From NCBI GenBank assembly GCA_023362775.1, contig JALMGJ010000008.1:41410001-41474000 (forward strand): 64,000 bases of DNA, read 5' to 3'. Positions within the stretch are counted from its first letter, which is position 1. Each line of letters begins with the position of its first letter. Below, one piece after another: positions 1 through 10,064 of the stretch. The DNA is from Charina bottae. Taxonomy: Eukaryota; Chordata; Lepidosauria; Squamata; Charinaidae. The notes beneath the pieces were generated by a model. It had not been told where the DNA came from. It did no database searches and was given only the letters and a program-made list of their open reading frames with translations. The position numbers and the translations under genes are program-made.

Positions 1-278
1 TTCCCCCTAACCACAAGCCAAATGTCAAGTCTGCATATGCAGATAAGAGTCATCTTCCAAATATATTGGGGCTAAATGTCTTCTGTCTTAAAGGGCAGCA
101 TACAAATGTGAATACATAAATAAATGCCCTGAATTTGTACAGTTGGGTGTGTATACATCAGATCTCCACTTGAACCTGATCCTCACCACATCTCTCTTTT
201 TGGTGCTTCACCATGGAATTGCTTTCATCTTATCCCCTCCCTAGGACTGAGACAGCCTCAAGTCATTCTTAGCTGTGA

Positions 279-480
279 CTGATTGATTGATTGATTGATT
301 GATTACGTTCCATCAAGTCAGTGTTGACTCTTAGCAACCACAAAGATAGATTTTCTCCATGACAATTTGTCCACAACCTAGTCCTTCAGATTTTCCAATG
401 GTGCACTCATTGTCACCGTAACGGAGTCCATCCCGCCTCGCTGCTGGTCATCTTCTTCTCTTTCCTTCCAATTCTTAGCT
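279..480 (-). mobile_element. RTE/BovB-like LINE 3' end
   Basis: Read on the minus strand this ends in a run of ATCA units after a sequence resembling the decayed C-terminus and 3' UTR of an RTE-type LINE. The same 3' region, better preserved, follows an RT C-terminus at 17884-18516, which is the main reason for the assignment. Only the tail is left; no open frame survives. Confidence 0.55.
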
Positions 481-559
481 GTACCAATGTTGTGTTTTCC
501 CCTTATTCTGACACCATCCAGGGGCAGCTCTGTAGGACCAGTTAGGGGGTGATGGGAGG

Positions 560-905
560 CAAATCAGAAAAGACTGATGTATAATTGGTCAAACCAGTCA
601 ATCCTAAAGGAAATCAACCCTGACTGCTCATTGGAAGGACAGATGCTGAAGCTGAAGCTCAAATACTTTGGCCACCTAATGAGAAGAGAGGACTCACTGG
701 AAAAGACCCTGATGCTGGGAAAGACTGAAGGCAAAAGGAGAAGGGGACGGCAGAGGATGAGATGGTTAGATAGCATCACCGATGTAACGAACATGAATTT
801 GAGTAAACTCCGGGAGACAGTGGAGGACAGGAAGGCCTGGCGTGCTATGGTCCATGGGGTCACGAAGAGTCGGACACGACTAAATGACTGAACAACAACA
901 ACAAA
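560..905 (+). mobile_element. BovB (RTE clade) LINE, 5'-truncated 3' fragment
   Basis: A 104-codon open frame (577-891) carries the C-terminus of a BovB reverse-transcriptase polyprotein: the segment around YFGHLMRRED, the basic stretch GKRRRGRQRMRWLD and the terminal KSRTRLND. It is followed by the ACA-rich tail expected at a BovB 3' end. BovB is an RTE-clade LINE known for horizontal spread between squamates and ruminants. The upstream RT and endonuclease are missing, so it is a dead 5'-truncated copy. Confidence 0.9.
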
Positions 906-1021
906 ATAAGTTCACTACATATAAGAAGCTGTAAGGAGAACTTGTATAGATGGGGGAAGACTTTGAGTTTGTAAAAACTGTGAGCATGACAGGGGTGGTC
1001 CACAGGGTTGTCCACAGTGGG

Positions 1022-1163
1022 AGGCCAAAAAAGCCAAGATTGTATCAGTGTGATTGGACCCCACCCATTTTTAAGGTGCATCACACATACAACACACATA
1101 AAAAGGGTCAGGGGCTTGGATTGCATAGGTATGGGCATCATCTTGACTTTTTTGACCCCCCCC
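1022..1163. mobile_element. Probable short MITE-like inverted-repeat element
   Basis: The ends are imperfect inverted repeats of about 20 nt (a GGCCAAAAAAGCCAAGAT-like left end and its complement before the C-run at the right). A second copy with the same ends lies at 3294-3425. No coding capacity; superfamily unknown. Confidence 0.45.
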
Positions 1164-2105
1164 CTCTGCATCTTTGGCTTGTAAACCTAGCAGGAGTCAA
1201 AGTTCAAAGCATTTGAAGGACAGGAGATGGTCTGCTTCAACATTGACCTGTGATTCTTTTCCTCTCCAATGCTTTCCTCTGAACAAACAGGTTAAGAGAT
1301 TAAAGAACAAATATCCAGAGAAGAGCAACCCCCTCCCACCCCACCCCAAATGTGCTAAGTCAAGAGCAAGGCAATTTCAGTGAGAGGCAGACACAAAATC
1401 GTGCTTCAGGGTGGAGTCCATGATGAACTTTCTGCTGAGATATGCATTACTTCCAGCCCATCATCTTTGCCAAAAAAAACCAGTTTCATCATGTTTTTCC
1501 TTCCCTTTAAACGTTTCTATTCTAATGGGCTATTCGGAGAACTCCTGTTTAGTTTTATGAGCTGGTTCCTGAGTTGGCTTTTCTCCCATCCCTCTTTGCT
1601 GTCCTCCCATGTTGTTTTTCCTTTGCTGCGAAACTTTTTGACTGTAATCTCTTGGACAGGAACTGTATTGTTTTCATGGTTCTCTGCAAGTTGCTCTCAG
1701 AAAATGTTTGGCTGAAGAGCAGGATTTTAAACAGTTGAAAATACAAATCGATGTGTAGAAAACCAGAGACCAGAGACTAGCTAAATAGATTCTAGATATC
1801 TGGTGAGCAGAGTTACTGGCAAGAAACTATTTAATACTTTTATTTTAGAAATGAGCCACACTGAGCTTGAAAGATAAGTAGCTATCAGAAGCAATTGGGG
1901 CGAGGGATTTTGTTTTTCCTTGCAATTTAAGGTATTCTCCCTCAAGTTTAAAGTTTACAGTACTGGAAGTCAAGAATTCTTGAAGCAGATCCTCCAAGAG
2001 GCCAGCTAGGAAATTACAGTTCACCCCCTGCTCATCCTATCTGGGTAGAACCATAAAAAGAAACACCTTATTTTGCAGAGAAAAAGAAGACTTTTTTTTG
2101 TACTG
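1164..2105. other. Non-coding stretch, nothing recognised
   Basis: No exon with splice sites, repeat family or RNA gene could be identified. Short open frames here have no recognisable protein content. Confidence 0.5.
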
Positions 2106-2335
2106 AGTATGCGAAGAGAGGACTCACTGGAAAAGACCCTGATGCTGGGAAAGACTGAAGGCAAAAGGAGAAGGGGACGGCAGAGGATGAGATGGTTAGA
2201 TAGCATCACCGATGTAATGAACATGAATTTGAGCAAACTCCGGGAGACAGTGGAGGACAGGAAGGCCTGGCGTGCTATGGTCCATGAGGTCACGAAGAGT
2301 CGGACACGACTAAACGACTGAACAACAAAACAAAA
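2106..2335 (+). mobile_element. Second BovB LINE 3' fragment
   Basis: This repeats the last ~75 codons of the BovB C-terminus seen at 560-905, almost base for base, from the MRREDSLEK segment to KSRTRLND and an ACA-rich tail. It starts abruptly after a T-run, consistent with 5' truncation during insertion. The close match to the copy 1.4 kb upstream suggests two insertions of a young subfamily. Confidence 0.88.
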
Positions 2336-2983
2336 GCAAATGAAATGTCCCTATTTTGCTTGACGTGACAGAACAGGAAGAGCTTCGTGGCCAACTTCTG
2401 ATACTTTCCTGAACATCCCTTGGTTTTTAGCTGCCCCTGATCAATAGCTCTGAGGTCAATGGGATACCAAATGTAAGGGGACTTGGGGAGGACTCCAGAC
2501 CTGGAGCCAGAAATATGGTCTTGAGGGGGGATGAGTGTGGACCTGAAATATCCGGCTGAAACTTAAAAGGGAGTGATTTGCATTCAAAACACTTCAAAAC
2601 AGAAAGAGTTTGCACTCTGCTATGCACAGTTTATGATTTATGAAAACTGTGGGAGAGCTTCTGTCAGCCCAGTGCCTTAGGGATATGCTGGACTACAGTT
2701 TCCAGGATTCCTAGCTAGCATGCTGGCTGAGAATGCTGGAAGTTGTAGTCCATCATTTCTGGAGATTGTCGTAGGGCTTGGGGAAGAAGAAATCAGTTTT
2801 CCATCCTGCATAGTAGCTGTGTCTATCAATAGCCAAAATCAGAAAAATCAAAATCAAAAAAACTGGGAAATTAAATCAAGGTACAATTCTGCCCTGGTGT
2901 TAGGAAAGGCATTTAAGATTCTCACTTTGGAAGAGGATGAGCCTCAAAGGGCACTTTTCCCTTTGATAAACAAAGAAATGTTG
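2336..2983. other. Non-coding stretch, nothing recognised
   Basis: No gene, exon or known repeat could be recognised. The last 13 bases (CAAAGAAATGTTG, 2971-2983) are the left target-site duplication of the next element. Confidence 0.5.
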
Positions 2984-3261
2984 TATTGTTGAAGGCTTTC
3001 ACAGCCGGAGTTCGATGGCTGTCGTGGGTCTTCTGGGCTGTGTGGCCGTGTTCTGGAAGTTGTGGTTCCTAACGTTTCGCCAGCATCTGTGGCCGGCATC
3101 TTCAGAGGGCAGGAGCACAGACAGAAGCTCTACCTGGGCACAGAGATTTCGCTTCTGTCTGTGCTCCTGCCCTCTGAAGATGCCGGCCACAGATGCTGGC
3201 GAAACGTTAGGAACCACAACTTCCAGGACACAGCCACACATCCCGGAAGACCCACGACAGC
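2984..3261. mobile_element. Penelope-type foldback element with 13-bp TSD
   Basis: Two arms of about 110 nt (3014-3128 and 3152-3263) are near-perfect inverted copies separated by about 22 nt. The element is flanked by the direct repeat CAAAGAAATGTTG (2971-2983 and 3262-3274), so it moved as a unit. Each arm contains a hammerhead-ribozyme-like core: CTGAAGA, a GC-rich stem-loop, then GAAACGT (plus strand 3174-3207; minus strand 3105-3072). This arrangement is known for the terminal modules of Penelope-like retroelements; here no ORF lies between the arms, so it is an internally deleted or non-autonomous copy. Confidence 0.72.
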
Positions 3262-3293
3262 CAAAGAAATGTTGCTGCATCCATATTGGCAGA

Positions 3294-3425
3294 GGGGCCA
3301 AAAAAGGCAAGATGGCATTAAAAGCCCTACCGGTTTTGAACATGTGTTGATGTCACATACAACCACAAAGGGATGGAGCTTTGATGATGCTGCCATGATT
3401 GTTATCTTGCCTTTTTTAACCCCCT
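3294..3425. mobile_element. Probable MITE, second copy of the 1022-1163 family
   Basis: Starts GGGGCCAAAAAAGGCAAGAT and ends with a matching inverted sequence before a C-run. About 130 bp, non-coding. A single similar end occurs near 25890. Confidence 0.5.
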
Positions 3426-4612
3426 TCCCCACCACAGACTCCAGTAGCTTGTATTACATCTAGATTTGGTCCAACAAGCTGGTTTTATACCTAGTGCAAA
3501 CAATTCAAATATTTGAAAGTCAAATCTATTGCCAAGAAGCCATCTCTCATTCTATTTTGTGTTCCAGGACTGAACAATAATTGTTTTATTTCAGTTTTCC
3601 ATTGTATATCAGAAGCCCAGTCGTTTTATTTAAATTTTGTGCGTGGGGAGAAGCAGTATGTATACACATACAGAGTCAGTGTGAGATTATGAAAGGCAGT
3701 TGATATTATCACTGTACTGTCTTTTCTCTTCCTCCTCAACTGAAAAACACACCGGAAAGGCTAAAGTTTCTGTGTCCTCAAGATTATTGTTTCTCCCCTC
3801 CCATTTCCTAGAAGTTAACAGAAAGAGTGCAAAAACCACCCATTTGCAGATGAATAATGGGAAGGGAGAGCAAAAAGGGGGAAAGCCAGAGTAAGGCAGA
3901 TGACAGAAAGGAAAAATACAGGAAGTTGAGATGTGATGGGCAAGTAGGGAGAAACCCACAGATGTTTGCCTTGAAAGCTCTGCAAGTAGAACTGAGTCAT
4001 TTCAGTGTGCGGTTCCTTTCTTTAGAGGGGTCAAAACCAACTTGGCTACCTAAAGCCAGCTAGTGGAGGAGAACAAGAAACATTTCCATAACAGAAAATT
4101 ACGGGAACATTCTTGGGAAAAGCATAAGGGTAGGGTTCATTGTTTTAAATTGATTTTAGAGAGCTTTTTAAATTATACAGTGTTGAAACTGTAACTACTC
4201 TTACTGCAATGTTTCAATTAAAAACTAATAATTGGATGTTTTTCTCTCCATTAAAGTTATTTTTAAAAAACAGTGAAAATGTGGGGTATCAGTTGCATAG
4301 ATATTTGGTGGGGGCGTAAATGCAAACATATGCACACTCACACGCACATACATGTATTTATATGTAAAGGGAAGGGAAGGGATCAGATAAGGGAAGGGAA
4401 GGACAAATGCTTCATTTGGGGCTGTCTGAGGATCTAGCTTTAAGATTGGCACATCAGACAATATCAAGTCAAGTCAAGTCTCAAGTCAAGGTCAGTTCTT
4501 GGATTCCTGGATATGGACATGTTTTCTTGATAACAAAACTCATGTGATTGGCTGTTAACTTCTTCCAGAATGTTTGTATAAGTTACCAGTCTAGCCTATA
4601 GTCCAAGGATTT
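3426..4612. other. Non-coding stretch, nothing recognised
   Basis: Only short simple motifs are seen: GGGAAGGGAAGG near 4368-4405 and a CAAGT run near 4464-4492. No exon or repeat family identified. Confidence 0.5.
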
Positions 4613-4613
4613 C

Positions 4614-4692
4614 CTGATGGAGTCCCATCCAACAACTAACCAGACTCCACTCTGCTTAGCAATTTCGGCATCAGCCATGGTCAGAGATTGCA
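4614..4692 (-). mobile_element. 5S-rRNA-like SINE fragment
   Basis: On the minus strand the sequence follows the 3' two thirds of 5S rRNA: GCTAAGCAG, then TCTGGTTAGT, then TTGGATGGGA and a diverged C-box region. It lacks the 5' part and is too diverged to be a 5S gene, so a 5S-derived SINE or pseudogene is the best reading. Three similar pieces lie near 50.0, 52.7 and 53.8 kb. Confidence 0.6.
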
Positions 4693-4936
4693 TTTAATGG
4701 AAGGAAGCCCCACTTCTTGCCTTCTTCCATAGATAACAGTCAACTTTTGTGGGCCTCAGCTATTTTCTACCTTTCATTCTCAAAGGGGAAAGTTGAGGTA
4801 CAGACAGGAAGGAGGATAGGAATTGAAGATGGGGAGGATCTTGTTTGAGCCATTGTTGGCCAGACAGGTCAAGATGGCAGACCATATTAGATCTGGGGGT
4901 TCAAGTTCTCCATCCCTGTCCTATTTAATTATAGAG

Positions 4937-5169
4937 AGAGATGGAGATGGAGATGGAGATGGAGATGATAGAGATTAGAGATTAGAGATTAGAGATTAGA
5001 GATTAGAGATTAGAGATTAGAGATTAGAGATTAGAGATTAGAGATAGAGAGATAGAGAGATAGAGATAGAGATGATAGAGATTAGAGATAGAGATAGAGA
5101 TAGAGATAGAGATAGAGATAGAGATAGAGATAGAGATAGAGATAGAGATAGAGATAGAGATAGAGATTG
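4937..5169. repeat. Compound GATTAGA / GATAGA microsatellite
   Basis: About ten 7-bp GATTAGA-type units give way to a long run of 6-bp GATAGA-type units, with GGAGAT units at the left end. Confidence 0.95.
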
Positions 5170-6175
5170 ATAGGGAATCAATCATTTGGCCAAAATTCTA
5201 TCTCTGAATACCTTATGCCTTGCTTCTTGTATTTCCAAGAAGAATCCATTCACCTGAATCAAAATGTCCTGTGTCAGTCACATGCAGTCTGCAATCTTCC
5301 ATAAGATAATCAATTCTGTTTCTCCTTCTTTAGATGATTCTTCTCCTTGCCTTCTCTTTTCCATGAGTAGAGTGCCTGGAAAAAAGGACAAAACCGTGCC
5401 CTCCTCTGGCAATCTCTTTTCCCCATTGCCGAGTGTTCAGTAGGAACAACCACATCCCATTTTCTCCCTGATAATTGCCTGAACCGGATGCCTCCATTTA
5501 TTATATAGATATTTTCAGGTGTATTTACCAATATGCTGGACAAAGAAATTGCTGACAATACGCAGCACCTAGGATTTCGTTTCTGCTTGCACAGCAATTG
5601 ACCTATGCCGTTCTCATAAATCACTCTAACTAAAGAGCTTTCAGAAAGATTTTATGAAATCCATTTTTAGGGCAAGCGGGGAAGGGAGCTCCCACACTCA
5701 GGCCTGTGTTCAAAATCCATAAAATGAGGCTTTCTGCAGATTGAGTTAAGAATTATGGTCCACCAGGAGCATAAGCAGTCATCAAAAGAAGATACATGGG
5801 TCTTCTGTTCACTTAAGCCAACAATGTCTAGTTGTAGATCTGCTCTTCTTGTTTAGGATTGCCTGATTCAAAGAAGAACAGCTTGGGTCACTGGACAAGG
5901 ATGGGGAGGGGGACGTTTCTATGGGGCAATCAGACTGGCATTTTCACTCATCTTGGGTAGAGCAGCTCTATTGGAAATAGCACCATGCCTGAGATGGGCA
6001 ATCTTTATGGCCGAGTCAGCACATTTGGCATTTTGAGAGCATGTTGTAAACCCTCACACAAAATGGTAGCCAGGGAAGAATTCCTGATTCACAAAATAGT
6101 TGCCATGGGGGATGTGGCCATTCACAGATCCCCATTTGTTAAAGACAAACTGGTGAAGTCATTCCCTATTTTATG
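5170..6175. other. Non-coding stretch, nothing recognised
   Basis: No exon, repeat family or RNA gene could be recognised. Open frames of about 95-105 codons here show no known domain and no splice context. Confidence 0.5.
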
Positions 6176-6183
6176 TCCTAGGA

Positions 6184-6454
6184 CAGGGCTTTCCAAAGTT
6201 TTTCCTGCGGCGACACACCAACCGCCGTTGGTGTGTCGCCGCTGGAAAACCCGGAAGTGCCATCCTTGAGGCAGTGCGCAAAAACCCGGAAGCGCTGCTT
6301 CCGCTTTCAGGTTTTGCGCGCTGCAGTTGGTGTGTCGCCGCGGGAAAACCCAGAAGCGCTGATGATGATCAGCGCTTCCGGGTTGTGTGGCGACACACCA
6401 GACTGTGTGTGGCGACACACTTTTGTATCGCGACACACAGTTTGGAAAGCTCTG
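6184..6454. mobile_element. Non-autonomous hAT element, family A (TSD TCCTAGGA)
   Basis: Ends CAGGGCTTTCCAAA and TTTGGAAAGCTCTG are inverted repeats. The flanks are 8-bp near-identical duplications (TCCTAGGA / CCCTAGGA), the hallmark of hAT transposition. The GC-rich interior has palindromic GGCGACACACC motifs and no transposase frame. Other copies: 11320-11874, 19117-19375, 30538-30784. Confidence 0.85.
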
Positions 6455-6462
6455 CCCTAGGA

Positions 6463-7305
6463 TGTTCAGTACTAGCTATGTATTTTTCCCCCCAGGGGAA
6501 ATAGGGAAACTCCTAGACCCACTGAATCTTCATGTCTAAAGGGCCAGGACTGACTCCAGTACTGTGACTGCCATCATGCCCGTTTTCACACACACACACA
6601 CACACACGCTACTGGTCTAGACAAAGCACTGTGTCATAGTCACCCATTCTCCCAACTGCCCTTCGCTCCCCAGATGCAACTATAGGGCCTGAGCTATCCT
6701 TGGAAATACTGTAGGTAATTCGGCCTTGGACTTCACTCTACAGCGTGACTGATTCCAGTCATTATTGCTCTTAATTCAAAGGAAAAGTCAACGCAGTGGA
6801 ATAGGAAGCCAAGGAAGGTTATCTATCGGCAGATGAGTAGCCCTGGGCACTGTGTTGCCCACCCTGGTTCATGCTGTGGTGGGGGGTAACTCCATCTTCT
6901 TACAGCCTTACTGGGAAGGACTTTTTTAATTCTGGATGCCCAAAGCCTCAGATTTGATTACTAACATTTACACTTGGCTGGGAACAGGTAATATGAGGGA
7001 AAAGACTCTGGAGAAGCATTTGATCGGGAAGACAGTTTTTGGCTAGATAGATTAATAGATGGATAGATGGACCCTCCCTAAGATCACTTTGCTTCCTAAT
7101 GGAGCAGGCAAAGATGTGACCCACAAGAGATCTGCAAGAGATTCCAACTCCTAGCTGCTTAACAGCTGCACCATAACTTTTTTTTTTCTCATTACACTTT
7201 GAAGCTTAAATACAACCAGGGTTAGACTTTTCTAATGAGAGTTCAGTCCATAACTGAAAACAAACCAGGAAGCTCAACATGGCCTAAGAGAACCTTGATC
7301 CCTCA
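6463..7305. other. Non-coding stretch with a (CA)n run
   Basis: A short CA repeat lies at about 6590-6607 and a few GATA/GATG units near 7045-7070. Nothing else is recognised. Confidence 0.5.
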
Positions 7306-7313
7306 TTCTAAGT

Positions 7314-7582
7314 CAGGGGTGGGGAACCTTTTATTCTGCCAAGGGCCATTTGGATATTTATAACCGGGGACTGGGGGGGTGGGAGCAGGGTTTCTGGGAT
7401 TTCCACGGACTGGGGGCTGGAGTTTGCGGGCGGGAGCCAATCACAAGCACTGGGGGGTGGGGTTTGCGGACGGGAACCAATCGCATGGAAGGGGCGGGGT
7501 TTGCGGGCGGGAGCCCTGCAGGCTTTAGGCGGGAGCCCCGCGGGCCTTATACAGCTCGCGGGCCTGACGTTGCCCACCCCTG
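7314..7582. mobile_element. Non-autonomous hAT element, family B (TSD TTCTAAGT)
   Basis: Begins CAGGGGTGGGGAACC and ends GTTGCCCACCCCTG, flanked by a perfect 8-bp duplication TTCTAAGT (7306-7313, 7583-7590). The interior has repeated GGGCGGGGTTTGCGGGCGGG-type blocks. No transposase is encoded. Other copies: 10226-10495, 49415-49700 and a relative at 36749-37061. Confidence 0.9.
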
Positions 7583-7814
7583 TTCTAAGTAAATGGTTGT
7601 CTTCTCGAGACACACACAACCAAAATGTAGCTAGCCACATTTCAGCTCAGCATGTTTTGTAAAACCAGCCTGTGTGTTTAGCTTATGGTTCAGGGTGTCA
7701 TCAGAATCAAAAAATTGGTTTGGTAAATGATGCTCCAATTAACCATAGGTAATTGTTTTGTGCAAATACAACCCATGTCTTTGGCAGCAGACCAGGACAC
7801 TAACTTGATGGAAC

Positions 7815-8610
7815 ATGATCATTGTAAGTTATTTATTTATTTATTTTATTTGTCAAATTTATCATCGCCCATCTCTACAAAAGTAGACTCTGGGCGGTTT
7901 ACAATAAAATATTAAAACTAAGAACCTATAAATCTTAAAATACAATCCAATAATAAATAGTAAAAATCCAAATGATGGTAAGATCTTAAAAGGAGGACAC
8001 CACTAAGCCAACCACCCCCAGGAGGAACTATTACTTCCTTCATCCCAAGCAAGGCAGCAGAACCAGGTCTTTAAAGACCTCCGGAAGGCCAGGAGCGAGG
8101 GCGCCCACCTCACCTCTGGGGGCAAGATATTCCATAAGGCGGGTGCTATCACAGAGAAGGCACGCCTCCTGGACCCCGCTAGATGAAATTCTTTTATTGA
8201 TGGGGGTCCGAAGCATGCTCTCCCTGCATCATCATTGGCGATCACTCGTAGCTGAGTAAGATTGCATGACCGGGTGGGGTGGGTAGATGTGATCGGGATG
8301 AGACGGTCCCTCAGGTATCCTGGCCTCATGCCATGTAGGGCTTTAAAGGTAATAACCAACACCTTGAATTGGACCCGGAAGCAAACTGGCACCCAATGCA
8401 GCTCACGGAGCAAAGGTGTTATATGTGCAGATCTTGGCGCACCCAAAATTGCCCATGCGGCTGCATTCTGCACCAGCTGTAGCTTCCGGATAGTCTTCAA
8501 GGGTAGCCCCATGTAAAGCACATTGCAATAATCTACATGGGAGATGGCGATAGCATGAGTGACTGTTCGCAGGGCATCTCGATCTAGGTAGGGGCGCAAC
8601 TGGCACACAT
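7815..8610 (-). mobile_element. CR1/L2-group LINE, ORF2 C-terminus and 3' end
   Basis: A 201-codon minus-strand frame (8608-8003) reads as the C-terminal part of a CR1/L2-group reverse transcriptase, with DYCNVLYMGLP, LQLVQNAAA, LLRELHWVPV and APALWNILPPEV segments, followed by a 3' tail containing the GACTCTGGGCGGTTTACAA-type sequence and an A/T-rich repeat. The N-terminal endonuclease and most of the RT are missing. Relative to a sister copy at 22690, it carries a 39-nt in-frame insertion (8227-8264) that matches the 3' terminus of the LINE at 42300-46226. Confidence 0.85.
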
Positions 8611-8689
8611 CCCGAAGCTGATCACCTGATTAGCAGAGATGGGGCTGGAGAATTAATGAAAAGAGATCAGACAAGCTTTGAGTCTGCCA

Positions 8690-8960
8690 TCCCTTCCCCA
8701 CTGATGGAAAAAAGCAGATTGTATGACTGAATTCAGCACCTGCCCTGTGGAACAGCATCCCCTCAGAGATTCAGATGGCCCCAAAGCTGTTAGCCTTTCA
8801 CAAGGCATTGAAGGGCGGAGAGAAGTAGTGCTACTATTGGTGGTTAATAGTTAATAGTTCATCCTTGGGTAGGTGGGTATGGGGCGTATGCTTGGGTGTT
8901 TGTTTTTAATCTTGTAAGCAGTCCGGAGTCACTTGTGTGAGATGGGCGGGTATATAAATG
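8690..8960 (+). mobile_element. CR1/L2-group LINE 3' fragment
   Basis: The plus strand reads APALWNSIPSE-like residues followed by MAPKLLAFHKALK, the last codons of a CR1/L2-type ORF, then a 3' UTR ending in GATGGGCGGGTATATAAAT and a GATA repeat. Short and decayed. Confidence 0.65.
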
Positions 8961-8964
8961 AGAT

Positions 8965-9275
8965 AAGATAGATAGATGATTAGATAGATGATGATGGATG
9001 GATGGATGGATGGATGGATGGATGGATGGATGGATGGATGGATGATAGAGGTGATAATTGGATGGATGGATGGATGGATGGATGGATGGATGGATGGATG
9101 GATGGATGGATAGATAGATAGATAGATAGATAGATATGAGAGAGAGAGGTGATAGATAGAGATATAGATGATGAGAGATGAGAGATGAGAGATGAGAGAT
9201 GAGAGATGAGAGATGAGAGATGAGAGATGAGAGATGAGAGATGAGAGATGAGAGATGAGAGAGAGAGAGAGGACA
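8965..9275. repeat. Microsatellite cluster (GATA, GATG, GAGAT)
   Basis: Successive blocks of TAGA, GGAT (two long blocks at about 8995-9042 and 9060-9110), TAGA again and a run of GAGAT/GAGA units. It probably grew from the tail of the preceding LINE fragment. Confidence 0.95.
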
Positions 9276-9968
9276 GCTAGCTAGCTAAACTCAGCACCTG
9301 CTATTGCAACATGCCTGCATGTGTCAGCATGCCCTTAAATGGACTTTTTTAAAACTTTAAAATAGCAAGTTGGTTAAAGACATTTGTTTTAAATAAGCCA
9401 AGTTTCCAGATTTTACATGCACACCCAATTTTCTTTTTTTAAAAAAAACAGATTGACTGATTGGGACTGTTTTTTGGTGGGGTTGTTTTTATTTTTTACT
9501 ACATTGGCAACGCTCCTTCTCTTCCTCTTTCCTCTTTCACTACAGGGTTGTGAGACTCCTAAGCCCAGAGGGTGATTAATCCTCTTCTGCTGGAAGGCAA
9601 ACAGCTACACAGAATCCCCTCCCCTTCCCTCCCTCCCCCCCCCCCCAAGACCCTAAGTAGAAACGCAGCTTGTTGCAGCTGGAGGAAGGAAGAAGCTATG
9701 AAATTTCTGGCTAACGGAGTCAGTGCCTGGAACAGTTGGGCAAGCTCAGCTGCTGGAGGGAAAGTGTTGCAAAGAGTAGAAGGAACAAATGGCAGAATTT
9801 AGACCAAAACATTCTCTTGGTCCCATTCCACCGATTCTTACATGCAGAAATTACCTTGTTTTATAGGAGATTATCTGCACACTCCTTCTGCCAATGAATG
9901 CTTGTTTGGTGGTGGGTGGAGGATTTGAGGCTGGATGGCAACAATCCAAGAAAAAGTTGGAAGGCATC
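9276..9968. other. Non-coding stretch, nothing recognised
   Basis: Contains only short homopolymer runs (T/A near 9440, C near 9630). No gene or repeat family recognised. Confidence 0.5.
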
Positions 9969-9976
9969 CCATAGAG

Positions 9977-10056
9977 CAGTGTTTCTCAACCTTGGCAACT
10001 TTTAGAAGGGGGAACTTCAACTCCCAGAATTCCCCAGTCAGCCGTGGGAAACACTG
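9977..10056. mobile_element. hAT MITE, family C (TSD CCATAGAG)
   Basis: Begins CAGTGTTTCTCAACC and ends with the diverged complement GGGAAACACTG, with a perfect 8-bp duplication CCATAGAG on both sides. This short element is the most frequent repeat in the window; full copies have a long palindromic centre around AACTCCCAGAATTCC. Confidence 0.9.
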
Positions 10057-10064
10057 CCATAGAG

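Noticed and set aside
4937..5050. Interstitial telomere repeat
   Set aside because: The unit is GATTAGA, not TTAGGG.
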